64,000 bases of DNA, taken from Otatea glauca. Lineage: Eukaryota > Streptophyta > Magnoliopsida > Poales > Poaceae. Below, one piece after another: positions 21,081 through 31,679 of the stretch. Below the pieces are notes generated by a model that saw only the letters and a list, made by a program, of their open reading frames with translations, searched no databases and was not told the origin of the DNA. The position numbers and the translations under genes were made by a program. The stretch is from positions 19,137,185 through 19,201,184 of the forward strand of contig CM070719.1 in the NCBI GenBank assembly GCA_036346275.1, read 5' to 3'. Numbering within the stretch: the first letter of the stretch is position 1; each line of letters begins with the position of its first letter.

Positions 21081-21634
21081 ATATCTCTAAGGAAGTGATA
21101 TCTAATATCAATGCTCTTCGTCCGGGAATGTTGCACTGGGTTTTTAGCAATGCAAATAGCAGAAGTGTTGTCACAGAAAAGTGGCACACTCTCTATCTCT
21201 AACCCATAGTCCCGCAAGGTCGATCTCATCCAGGGCACCTGGCTACAGCAACTAGCTGCAACAACATACTCGGCCTCAGCGAAGGACTGTGCAACTCCGG
21301 ACTGCTTCCTAGATGACCAAGAACAAGAGAAGTGCCAATGAATTGGCAAGTGCCAGAAGTGCTCTTCCTATCTATCCTACAGCCAGCAAAGTCGGCATTG
21401 GAAAAGGCTCTAAGAGATAGACAAGAAGAAGAAGAGTACCAAATACCATAATCAGTGGTAGCACGAAGGTACCTGAAGATGCGCTTGACCGCCTGGCGGT
21501 GAGAGGCGCGAGGAGAAGTCTGAAATCGAGCGCACAGACACACAGCGAAATGTATATCCGACCTCGAAGCAGTGAGGTAAAAGAGGGAGCCGATTATGCT
21601 CCGAAACTCCTTCTGTTCAGCAGGCTCACCATCC
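21065..21634 (-). pseudogene. copia RT end and RNase H of the inner element
   Basis: The minus strand reads DGEPAEQKEFRSIIGSLFYL, RQAVKRIFRYLRATTDYGIW and NADFAGCRIDRKSTSGTC, then after a frameshift SWSSRKQSGVAQSFAEAEY, CDNTSAICIAKNPVQHSRTK and DIRYHFLRDI. This is the C-terminal end of RT and RNase H. Everything of RT before DGEP, including YVDD, is missing. Confidence 0.82.
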
Positions 21635-22446
21635 AAAGTAGGAATTCTTGAACTCCATGCTATTATCACTGCGTATAGCTCGTAATGCACTTGGGAGCTC
21701 AATAGATAACCTACTGACCAAACCCCTGAAGTGAGAAAAAGTCTCATCTTTCGAGGCCATGAAAAACACCCAAGAATACCTCGAATCAACAATGACAAGA
21801 ACATACCACTTCCCACCCACTGACTGCACTCTAGCTGGACCAACAGTGTCCATATGTAAAAGCTGTCCTGGTGCATCAGTCATCACTACAGTGACTGGGG
21901 GATGAGAAGCAACAACCATCTTGCCATGTCGGCAAGGAGAGCAAACTAAGTCTTTGACCATTTTGAGTTTAGGCAAACCACGAATGAGGTCATGACTGCT
22001 AACTCGGGTCAAATGATCAAATCCAATGTGACCAAGTCTCCTATGCCAGAAGGAGAGATCACGGGACTCTGAAGCAATCAAACAACGGAGAGAGTCTCCA
22101 GAAGAAGCAAAAAAATCAGCACGAAAGACTCTCCCATATCTAGAAATGCCGCAAACTAACCCTCCTGAGGAATCGAGGACTCTACAGGCGCTACTCTTAA
22201 AACTCACGTCGAAAGAGTCATCGATAAGCTGGGAAACAGAAAGCAAATTGTATTGCAGCTTACTCACTAAGGCAACATCTTTAAGAATGAAATTGTCATT
22301 AATGCAGATGGTACCTTTAGCAATGACTCTACCTGAAGAAGCATCCCTGAAAGTGATCAACTCATCACCGGGGGCTCGGACTAGGGAAGAGAATCATCGA
22401 CAATCTCCGGTCATATGATGAGAACAACCGGAGTCGACAATCCAAA
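21635..22446 (-). pseudogene. copia protease site and truncated integrase of the inner element
   Basis: Near 22410-22446 the minus strand reads VWIVDSGCSHHMTG, the protease active site. From 22360 one open frame covers KDVALVSKLQYNLLSVSQL, FWHRRLGHIGFDHLTRV, LVCSPCRHGKM, LLHMDTVGPARVQ (first Asp) and AIRSDNSMEFKNSYF (second Asp). It then jumps at about 21634/21635 into RT sequence, so the catalytic Glu is lost. Compared with the outer element about 1.7 kb is missing (outer coordinates ~12773-14490). Confidence 0.85.
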
Positions 22447-22882
22447 CATCTCCCTTCCCATCCGACGAACCTGATCAAGACACAAGAGAGGAAGATGACT
22501 CAGTATTGGGATAGAGTGAAGACTTAGGAACCAAATACTGAACCATACGACACCTCAGAGTACCTGTCACAGAAGAAGACTGGACTCGAGTGTCTCTCTG
22601 ACGTTTAACCCTAACAAGATTAGTAGCAACTCTAATAGATGATCTAGGAGCTGAAACTGGGTTGGCCTGCCGTGGTGCAAAATCCGAACAACCCTAGTGA
22701 AACTCCCTAAAACTCTTACCAGAAAACACCTCACGCCGCTGATATCTACCTCGATGAAAAAAACGAGGAATATCAAGAGGACGGCGAAAAGACTGACTAC
22801 GAACAGCTCCAGGACTAAAACTCGAAGAACTTGCATGAAAACCGAGTCCTAGACGCTGCCCAAAAACAGGCAACTCTCTAAC

Positions 22883-25252
22883 TTATCTAGAAGAAGTGTG
22901 TGCCTTAAGAGCACTCAAAGTATGGGGATGACCCTGAATACCCCTAAGAGCAGCAACACGCTCATGTCGAGTGATCTTGGCGCGCCTGAAGTAGAAATCT
23001 ACTAGGTGACCATCCTTCTTACAGAAGGTGCATGTGTACTTCGCCTTGCTAGAGACAGAAGCAACAGGAGTAATACCCTTTTGGTCAGAAGTCCTATGGA
23101 CAACCCCAGCAGACCTAAACATGGTGGTACTTACTCTAGGAGCTACCACAATCTCACTACCCTTGGAGCCGTGCACAATGGTGGGAGGATGCGCCCGAGC
23201 GTGCTCCAAGTGATCAAATCCTAGACCTTGATTGAATCTACTAATCTTAGATTGGTCTAGAATAAGATTGAGCTTCTTCTTGCCTCCAACAAACTTCTCG
23301 AGAGTGCTCATAAGATACTGGCAATCTCGAAAGAAAAAGGCACAAGAAGAACAGGGGGAAGAAGAAGAAGAACCAGAAAGATGAGCTCTCTCAGCACGTG
23401 CATTTTTCTCCCTCAGCACGGCTGCCTCAATCTTGAGGGCCTCACAAGAAACGCAAGACGCATTTCTAATTCTTTGGGCTTTGTCTTCTAATTTCTTCCT
23501 AAGCTCGACATGGATTTTATTCAAGTCCCCCTCAATCACAGAACATCGCAAGCAACTTTCTTGTGACTTATCTAGTAAGTCCTTAGCAAGTTTAGCACAA
23601 TTGACATTTAAGGATTCATTGTCAAGTTTTAGTTGCCTACAGCCCTCACATGAGCTGACTGGGTCCTTAGAAGCATGCATTTCATGTTCATCGTTTCTAG
23701 AAGAAAGCTTCCTAAGGTGATCGCTTATGGCATCAATTTCGGCAAGCAATTTAGGGCAATTTGAACATGAAGGAGTAGAGTGAGCATGAAGAAAACTAGC
23801 CTCAATAGGAATAGCATCAACAGAACTAGTGTTGGCATTCTTCAACCTAAGACCATCAAGTTCAACAAGCACACTATCATGTATAGTCCTTAGTTTCTCT
23901 AACTCCTCAAGCACGGTATCACACAAAGAACAATCATCAGTGACTCGAGAGAGAGAAGATCTAAGAGAAGCTAACTCCCGAGTCAAGGTACCTACTTCCT
24001 TCTCTAGCTCCATACACCTAGCTTTAGCTCTAGCATGAAATTTTCCTAATTTTCAGAAAGCTTCATTGAGCTGGTCATAGGAGGGTACCTCGTCCGAGTC
24101 GCTGTAGAGCTCGGAGTCGCTGATGCCGTTGGCGTCGGCCATGAAGCACATGCTGGATAAGTCGTCGCCGCCTTTCTTCTCTTGCGGATCATCCTCGCCC
24201 TCGTTGCTCCATGTCTCCGTGTCAGAGAGGTTGATGTCGTCAAGCACGGCGAGGACACGGTGGAAGAGCTTCTTGTTCTTGGAGAAGTTACGGTACTTCT
24301 TCTCACGTGCCGGCTCGCGAAATGGAGGCTTCTTGTTGCAGTTCTTGTCGATGTAGTCGTTCTTTGCCGAACCGCTGGTGTCGTTCTTTGTCTTCTCCAG
24401 TTTGGGGCAATTAGCCTGAATGTGGTTGGGGCCACCACACTCTAAGCATGTGATCATGCCACCTCTCTTCACCCTCTTGTATGCATGAGAAAACTTGCGA
24501 GCAAGAAGAGCAAGCTTATTTTCTGAAAATTTTTCCAGTTGGTCATCGCTTAGCTCGCAAAGGGCGGAAAGAGAGAAACCAGCAGAAAGATCAAGGGAAG
24601 ATCCAGTGAGATCAGTGACCAAGGCCATTGACTGTGATTTCGTCTTGCGAGAGACGACGTCGATATCATGAGTCTTGAGACGGGAGTAAAGCCCATCAAG
24701 AGTCAAGGTTGACAAGTCGGTAGTGTCCTTAATGGTGGTCACTTTCATTTCCCAAACACGAAGATCGAGTGTGGTCAAGAAATGTCGAGCATTATCCGAT
24801 TCAGGGTATATGCAACCGACTGCTCGGAGGTCGCTCAAAATCTTTGTAAACCGACCAAAGCCCTCATCAATACTCTCACCAGCGTGTTGTTCAAACTTGT
24901 TGAACTCACGCTTGAACTGGTCCTGCTTCACGGTCTTGATTTGAGTAGTGCCCTCATGGTAAGCATCTAGGGTCACCCAAATCTCGTGAGCGAAACGGAG
25001 GTGAGAAATCCTATCATACTCACTGCGGCTAAGACCTTGTATGAGAATGTTCCTTGCCTTAGCGTTCGCCTCAACGTCAGCCATATTTCCGGCCGTGACG
25101 TTTTCATCAGCAGGAACCTCATACGGGAGTTTCACCTTTTGTCATATCAGGAAGCCCTGGGCAGTGATGTATGACTCCATCCGCGATTTCCAGAAAGGAA
25201 AATCAACTCCAGCAAAAATAAGAGGCTTGGTGGAATACTTGTCCTTCGCCAT
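22883..25252 (-). pseudogene. copia gag of the inner element, nearly intact
   Basis: Starts at the ATG at 25252 (MAKDKYSTKPLIFAGVDFPF). A single TGA near 25143 replaces what is TGG in the outer copy. Then 360 codons are open to 24053: ENVTAGNMADVEANAKAR, NKFEQHAGESIDEGF, and the zinc knuckle CLECGGPNHIQANC near 24430. One break near 24030-24053 separates it from a second open stretch to 22883 with heptad-like helices (ELEKEVGTLTRELASLRSSL), Cys pairs such as CSNCPKLL and CEGCRQLK, and a second finger CTFCKKDGHLVDFYF in which the last Cys is Tyr. It binds and packages element RNA. Confidence 0.85.
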
Positions 25253-25293
25253 AGCTCTTGAGACCGGTCAAGATCTATGAAAGAGCAAAACCG

Positions 25294-25305
25294 GCTCTGA
25301 TACCA
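25294..25305 (-). other. Primer-binding site of the inner copia
   Basis: Plus strand gctctgatacca is the exact complement of TGGTATCAGAGC, matching the 3' end of initiator Met-tRNA. It is two bases from the LTR start at 25308. Confidence 0.82.
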
Positions 25306-25307
25306 AT

Positions 25308-26843
25308 TGAAAGATCGAAATGGCGATCCAAGGGGGCGTGAATGATCCCAAATAAAATTTTACCCCACTCAAAGTACTCCAAATAATCTCGCAATAAAAA
25401 ATCTGAAACACCCAAAGATTTTCCTTTAAAATGGTGTTTCTCAGATCCGCACACCATCCAAAAACCCGAACAATTAGACAACTATGTGTACCCCTAGCTT
25501 GCATGGATGAGAACCATGAATCATGTGAGGGATTTTTTAATCACAATCCTGATTGTCAAGTGTCCAAACAAAGAGGAATCAACTCAAAGACTATTTTTCT
25601 AAAAGAGATAAAGCTAAAACACCAAAGTCTCTTTCAGAAAAGTAAAAGCAGATTTTCCAAGAATTGTCCTCAATTGGAGCAGGTGGTTGGTGAGTTTCTG
25701 TTGCTCTAAAATTTTTGGGAATTTTTCTCCCTGTGATCAGTTCGGTCATGAAACACTCCACCGAAAGTCACCTCAAAATTATTTGTATAATAAACATGAA
25801 AAATCAAGCAACGCAGACAGTCAGGAACTTTGACCAGAAAGTTTGAGGCTCGGTTTTCACTTCATAGCGCTCAAACGGTGCAATCAGTGGACTCACAAAT
25901 TTTTCTACAGATGGATATATGAGTCGTGCACCTTCCCCTACAAGAATCACTTAAAAATGATTTTTCTAGATTATTATAAAAATCAAAGACTGACTACTGC
26001 GCGAAAAACAAGTTCTGGACAGATTTGCAATTCAATAAGAACTTGATCTCTAGTCTATCCTAGGGTGCAAGAAAAATGTAAAACTATATGAACACCCTTA
26101 AGACATTCTAGAAGAACAGCATTTAGAAGGAGGGGAGGCAAATCCAAATTGCGATAAAGTAAATTGCGAGAATGTAAATGCGGGAAGGTAAATGTTGAAT
26201 TTAAATTGCGTAATTTAAATGCGTAATGTAAATGCGTAAAGGAAATGAAACATGAACATAAATGAATAACATTTCATTTATGGAAGGAGAGGTTACAAAG
26301 CCTCACATTTCATGTGGGCAAAGCTCAAAGGAGCATCAAAACCTCAAAACCTTCAAGGGGGGTAGGCTACCCCTCCACCCCTATTTATACAACTCTTGGG
26401 CCACCTACCACCCTTGGATAAGCCTCTAAACCCTAGAGCATCCATCAAGGGCTAGGATTTACCCACTCAACCAGCCATGCAAGGGTTCACCCAAAACCCA
26501 CAACACATAATGGGTTTTCTTGCACGGTTCTCAAAGCACACTAACTAGACCCGCTATCCTATCAACTAGACCGCAATCCGACGGCCCTCATCGATCCAAG
26601 CAGTATCTAGCTAGTATCACATCCATTCTTTGTCTTCACGGCTTGCACGGACTCCGTCTCCGATCATCTTCCGGTGATCCCCGACTGTCTGGACCTCCGA
26701 CGCTCCTCGCCTAGTCCCGGCCATCCTTCGCCTCACCATGACCTAGCACCGTCGTCTTGCAACCATCAAAAATAAGGAAACTCCTCACATAGCAATGCCC
26801 ACAAAGATGTGCAATAAATCCATCAAAGTACACTCATTAAAAT
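25308..26843 (-). repeat. 5' LTR of the inner copia, first part
   Basis: Starts tgaaagatcgaaatgg beside the primer-binding site and follows the left LTR closely up to aaaat (26839-26843), where the solo LTR is inserted. Its TATA box complement (ctatttatacaac near 26382) is intact, as expected for the LTR that drives transcription. Confidence 0.85.
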
Positions 26844-28487
26844 TGAAGGACCATGTGGAGGTCCATCCATGTTTGTGATGAGTATTTGACTTTATTTGAG
26901 CAAGGTGTGCTCAAGTTTGAGTTTGATTTGGATTGATTTTCAAAATGAAGCAATTTGAGTTGTCTCTGCCAGGAGTGGAAGTACCGATCGTTTGAACGCG
27001 GTAGTGATGAGTTGGATGGTTTATATTGCATTTCATTGTGAGCATTGCTATGTGAGGAGTTTCCTTGTTTTTTATGGTTGCAGGACGACAGTGCTAGGTC
27101 ATGGTGAGGCGAAGGATGACCGGGACTAGACGAGGAGCGTCGGAGGTCCAGACGGTTGGGAGATCGCCGAAAGATGATCGGAGACGGAGTCCGGGCAAGT
27201 CAAGAAGACAAGGAAAGGAGTTGATGCTGGCTAGATGCCGCGTGGATAAATGAGGGCCGTCGGATTGAGGTCTAGTTGATAGGTTAGCGGGTCTAGGTAG
27301 TATGCTTTGAAAACCGTGCAATAAAACCCAGTATGTGTGTGGGTTTTGGGTTAGCCCTTTCATGGCTGTGTGTGTGGGTTAATCCTAGCCCTTAGATGAG
27401 TGCTCTAGGGTTGAGAGACTCATCCAAGGGTGGTAGGTGGCCCAAGAGAAGTATAAATAGGGGTGGAGGGGTAGCCTCCTTCCCTTGAAGGTTTTGAGGT
27501 TTGTGAATGCTCCTTTGAGCTTTGCCCACATGAAAGTGAGGCTTTGTAACCTCTCCTTCTAGAAATGAAAGTTTTATCCATCCACCTCTGAATTTATTTT
27601 ACGCATTTACATTATGTCTTTACTTTACGCAATTTAAATTCAGCATTTACTTTCCCGCAATTACTTTCTCGCAATTTACTTTCATATAATTTGGATTTGC
27701 CTCCTCTCCTTCTAAATGCTGCTGATCTTGGATGTTTTGAGTGTGTTCATATGGTTTTACATCTCTTTTGCACTCTTGGATTGAGTAGAGAACATCTTTT
27801 CTTTCAAGTTCCAACTTTGTTCAGAACTTGTTCTTCGCGCAGCAGTCAGTGTTTGATTTCTATAAAAATCCACAAAAATCTTTTTCAAGTTATTATTATT
27901 GGAGGAGGTGCGGAACTCTGATATAAACTTGCAGAAAAATTTTGGAGTTCATTTGTTGCACCGTTTGGGCGTCATGAGGTGAAAACCGAGCCCCAAAATT
28001 TCTGCTCGAAGTTCTTGACCAGACTGTGTTCTTAGATTTTTTCTGTTTTTTCTGTAAGTCTTTTTGAGGAGAAATTTGGTGGAGTTCTTAAATACTCTGA
28101 TTCTCATAGGGAGAAAAAGTCTCAAAATTTTGTGGGCTGCAGAAACCCACCAACCTCCTGTGCAAATTGAGGACAAGTTCTGGAAATTCTGCTTTTGCTT
28201 TTCTGAAAGTGACTTTTGTGATTTGAATTGATGTCCTTTCTAAAAGCAAGAGTTTGAATTGATTCCTCTTTATCTTGGACACTAGACAACCAGTATTGTG
28301 ACTCAAAAATCCCCACATATTTTATGGTACTTATCCATGCAAGCTTGGGGTACACATAGTTGTCTAGTTTTTCAGGTTTTTCACGATTTCCTTTGAGCGA
28401 TCTTGTCGAGGTTTTTGTTGGAATATTTTGGGGGAAATTATATTTGCGACCATTCACTCCCCCTCTGTTCGCCATCTCGGTCCTTCA
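26844..28487 (+). mobile_element. Solo LTR of the same copia family, inverted (1,644 bp)
   Basis: Starts TGAAGGACCATGTGGAGG and ends GCCATCTCGGTCCTTCA, so it is in sense orientation on the plus strand, opposite to the host LTR. It is flanked by perfect 5 bp duplications aaaat (26839-26843 and 28488-28492), and the host LTR continues without loss on the other side. No internal sequence remains, so LTR-LTR recombination has removed the body. A TATA box (TATAAATA, 27452-27459) and the array of cgcaatttac-like units (27600-27690) are visible. Confidence 0.92.
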
Positions 28488-28492
28488 AAAAT

Positions 28493-28656
28493 TCATTTTT
28501 CCTCGTTCTGGCCGGTAGCACCGGGAAAACAGAGAAGACCTCAAATTGCTTTCAATTGAAAATCCATTTCAAATCTAACTCAAACATGAGCAACCCAAGC
28601 TCAAATTTAGTCAAGTACTCATCACAAATTTGGATAGACCTCCACATGGTCCCTCA
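28493..28656 (-). repeat. 5' LTR of the inner copia, last 164 bp
   Basis: Continues the interrupted LTR from tcatttttcctcgttctggc to the end tggtccctca. It carries the cggtagcaccggg segment also present in the left LTR (20770-20800). The 5 bp catat after it is the right target-site copy. Confidence 0.82.
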
Positions 28657-28661
28657 CATAT

Positions 28662-29137
28662 CATCCATTCCTTGTCTTTTGGGTTCACAGCAACTTTGTC
28701 TCCGATCATCTTCCGGTGACCCTCGACCGTCTGGACCTCCGACGCACCTCTTCTAGTCCTGGTCATCCTCCACCTCACCATGATCTAGCACCGTCGTCCT
28801 ACAACCATTAAAGACAAGGAAACACCTCACATAGAATTGTCCACTTTACTCAAAATCGAGTCGATGTGTCGATATCTAGCATCAAGTAACCCTACTCGAT
28901 ACTTATCGATTCTCACTCTAGTCTAGTCACTCAACCACTGGTCTCCGACCAGCCAAAATCCAAACAACTCGAGGTCCGACAACTGGTCTTCGACCAGCCA
29001 AAGTCCAGACCACTTGAGGTTCGACCACTGGTCTTCGACCAGGATGGACTCAAATCAAACTCAACCTTGAACACCAAAAGCATGATTACAGTCAATTATT
29101 CATCACACACCTGGGTAGACCTCCACATGGTCTTTCA
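28662..29137 (-). repeat. 5' LTR of the outer copia, second part
   Basis: The LTR resumes after the right target-site copy catat (28657-28661) with ccattccttgtc... and ends ccacatggtctttca. It carries short repeats built on ctggtcttcgaccagcc (28940-29045). That segment differs from the TCGA-rich segment in the partner LTR at 10005-10410. Confidence 0.7.
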
Positions 29138-29281
29138 ATATTTAATAAATTGAGTCTTTTATTATGTTTCCGTTATATGTGATTGTGATATTTATCTATG
29201 TTGCCACTGTGTGCACTAGCATGATCCTGAACTAGTGCGTTATACATAGAGGGTTCGGATTTGCATATTCGGGTCCCGACA
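29138..29281 (+). repeat. Fragment of a RIRE3/RIRE8-like gypsy LTR
   Basis: The reverse complement starts TGTCGGGACCCGAATATGC and continues CGCACTAGTTCAGGATCA and GCTAGTGCACACAGT. This matches the beginning of the LTR at 54873 (TGTAAGGACCCGAATC ... GCTAGTGCACACAG), so the same LTR type lies here in opposite orientation. Only ~144 bp remain, ending at the outer copia. Confidence 0.6.
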
Positions 29282-31037
29282 AAGGTGTCATATGATGTCA
29301 GCACTAAGGCAGCTTGAGCTCCAACAAACTTCGGCAGCAACAGCGAATGGCGACACTACGTCATGACTCTGTGACTCGGTATAGCGGATAGGGAAGTGGA
29401 GAAGGCGGGCTACCTCGCTCGGCGGCGCACAATGGCTAAAGATCACCGAAGGTAGTAGTCCGATGAGGAAAAATGATGGTGTGCTCGACCGGTAAAGAGG
29501 GAAATAAGGCAACAGTTATACAACGACGGATCGGGATCGAGGAGCGGTGGATCCGGTCGAGGGCGACATGAAGGAGTTGATGGTGGCGATGGCGGGGCAG
29601 AGACTCATTAATGTCTAAGATTGGTGGCAAGGAAAAGCTTCATGCGAGGTTAATGGTAGCGACAATCTTCCTTGAACTCCGGCGAGCTCTCATGGTGCAA
29701 CCGTGACATTCCTGGCAAAGGTGGCTAGGGTGTTGGAGACGATGTAGCGAGGGGTACATGGCACGAGGTCCCAAGGTAATTAATATTTATGACCTTAGGA
29801 TGTGTACATGGCACGAAAGCCAATAGTGGTGGCGGCAGTGCTAAAGTGGCAGTGTGAGTGGGCAACAGATGGGTAGGCGGCGAAGGCTTGCTAGGGTTAG
29901 GGTTTCACAAGATTGAGCCTTGGGTATGCGATAGATCGGGCCGAGCGATGATTGGGCTGAGTTGGAAAGAGAGTGATAGGGCCATGGCAGGAAAAAGAAA
30001 AACTGGACATCTAGGAAATTTGGCCCGTGGGATTTTTAGGAAACATAATGGGTTCTAAATTAAAGAAAATGCTAGATATTCAAATAATCCAAAGAAATAC
30101 CAAACGAACTCCAAAAATTCCAAGTAAATACAGGAACAATCCTTGCAACACAAGGAACCCAAATAAAACTTTAATTATTTTCTTTTAATTGATGTTTAGA
30201 TTACTCAAATTAAATTATTTTATTATAGGAAATTTCCAATTAAGATTTAATTAATTGAGGAAAATCCAAATGGTTATTTTGATTTAGAAAACTTTAAAAA
30301 TGCATGAAAATTGATGTGCTACATGTATCTTGGATAATATAGCATAATTGCTACTATGTTTTAAATTTACCCTAGTTATTGCGGCTTAATTAAGAATTTT
30401 CATCAAATTCTTAAAGGTGACGAATAGAAGAACCCTCCCCGGTTCCACAAACAGCTAAATGACGAGGGTCAATATCTGCATCTCAGTTTTGACATTATTA
30501 TAATTTGTTTCTTGTCTGTTATCACTAACCAAAAGAGAAAGATTTAAATTCCTGTCACTTTGGTAAAAAAAAAGTCCTACAATTTGAGGAAAACAAAATT
30601 AGAAAATTCAATTTTTCTCAACGTCCATTTGTGTATTTACATGCCATGTGATTTTTTTTTGTTCATGGTATTCTTGTTCGTGCTAATAAATATGCTTTGC
30701 TGGTAGTGTTGCAGCTACCAAAGTAGCCTTGGTAATGTGAGGATTGATTGGTAGCGATCAAGCGGTCGAGGACAATCTTCAAATGACATCAGGTGAAAAT
30801 TGATAGTTATTTTTATATTAATATTCTTAATATGCTTATGGAAGGTTAATTGTTTTAGTATTCTCTTGTCAAAGTACCTGGATAAATTGGAGCTATGTCA
30901 AATCAATAAGTCTTTGATGCTGGAAGGGAACAAATTGACCAAACAAATCAAGCTGTTGAGTGCTCAAAATTGGTGCCCAGCTAACGTAAATAATATTCTT
31001 GACACTCTTTGATAGCAAATTTAACATGAAAATTTTC
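29282..31037. other. Unassigned stretch, probably old LTR debris
   Basis: No coding region with a recognisable domain on either strand. 29282-30060 is moderately GC-rich with short unrelated frames. 30060-30420 is A/T-rich with many aaatcca and ttccaa words, similar in texture to the end of the LTR near 57541-57840. 30500-31037 shows nothing I can name. Confidence 0.4.
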
Positions 31038-31497
31038 TTGTAGTTTGGGAACACTATGCATACCTAGCTTCCTGGACATCGGGTTTTTTTTTTTGCAAAC
31101 CTAGGCCCCTTACGCATGTGTTTGTAAAAAATAGCCTCCTGATCCTCCACCGCGGAAGGCACGATAGGCGACACGTGTCCCCTACCGTGCCAAAGGAGCT
31201 CAAAAATGAGTCAACGCTACGGCAGCGTGAAGGAGCACAGGAGGACGTGCTTCCTCGCTGGGGGAATGCAGTAGGATGCCTTCCACACCCGGGTGACGCG
31301 GCAGCAAGTCATGCTCGTTGAGCCACGCCTGCTCGGTTTCGCTCTCTCCGGGTGCAGCAAGGGGATACGTGTCTTCTGTCGTGCCTTCTACGGTGGGGGA
31401 GAAGGTTATTTTTGCAAAAATATATGTGAGTGGACTAGATTTCAAAATGATGTAACGTGGGGGCTAGATACGCACGGTGTTCATAGTTTAGTGACGA
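31038..31497. mobile_element. Foldback or MITE-like element with ~130 bp inverted arms
   Basis: The left arm (from tagtttgggaacactatgc) pairs with the reverse complement of the right arm (ending gcacggtgttcatagtttag). Matching blocks include caccg(c/t)(g/a)gaaggcacga, gacacgt and tttttgcaaa. The arms are imperfect, with several gaps and substitutions. The ~150 bp centre has no ORF of interest. I see no clear terminal motif or duplication, so the family is open. Confidence 0.55.
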
Positions 31498-31658
31498 ATT
31501 ATTCAGGTTAGAGCTCATACCACTGCAACTCTAGCCCAACAAGTGAGTTTATTAGAAATCTGGACCAATATCCATTATTTGACACGAAACTAAACTTGGT
31601 ATTTTAGCTGGTCGAATCCTTGAAAGTAACACCATTGGATCCTGCCAGCTGAAATAAT

Positions 31659-31679
31659 ACACACACACACATATATATA
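31659..31679. repeat. (AC)n(AT)n microsatellite at an insertion site
   Basis: acacacacacacatatatata directly precedes the third copia LTR. Its last five bases, atata, form the left target-site copy. Confidence 0.75.

Larger units (their letters stand above)
19222..28656 (-). mobile_element. Inner copia element with two internal deletions
   Basis: Same family and strand as the outer element, inserted into its right LTR. LTRs are 19222-20923 (1,702 bp) and 25308-26843 plus 28493-28656 (1,700 bp once the nested solo LTR and one TSD copy are removed). The target-site duplication is catct/catat, one mismatch. Its gag is the best preserved in the window, but the coding region lacks the end of integrase and most of RT, and the 3' noncoding region is nearly gone. 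It could only move with proteins from another element, unless the deletions came later. Confidence 0.88.
8745..29137 (-). mobile_element. Outer copia element (large gag type), interrupted by a second copia
   Basis: A copia element on the minus strand, order gag, protease, integrase, RT, RNase H, then ~1.5 kb noncoding DNA and the 3' LTR at the left. The left LTR is 8745-10533; the right (5') LTR is 18172-19221 plus 28662-29137, split by the inner copia. The long coiled-coil gag and LTRs over 1.5 kb fit the SIRE/Maximus type of copia. All ORFs are broken. No exact target-site duplication is seen (catta on the left, atatt on the right), so the ends may have been rearranged. Confidence 0.8.

Noticed and set aside
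29288..29630. Small minus-strand ORFs
   Set aside because: Short, overlapping and without motif; the area looks like old LTR sequence.
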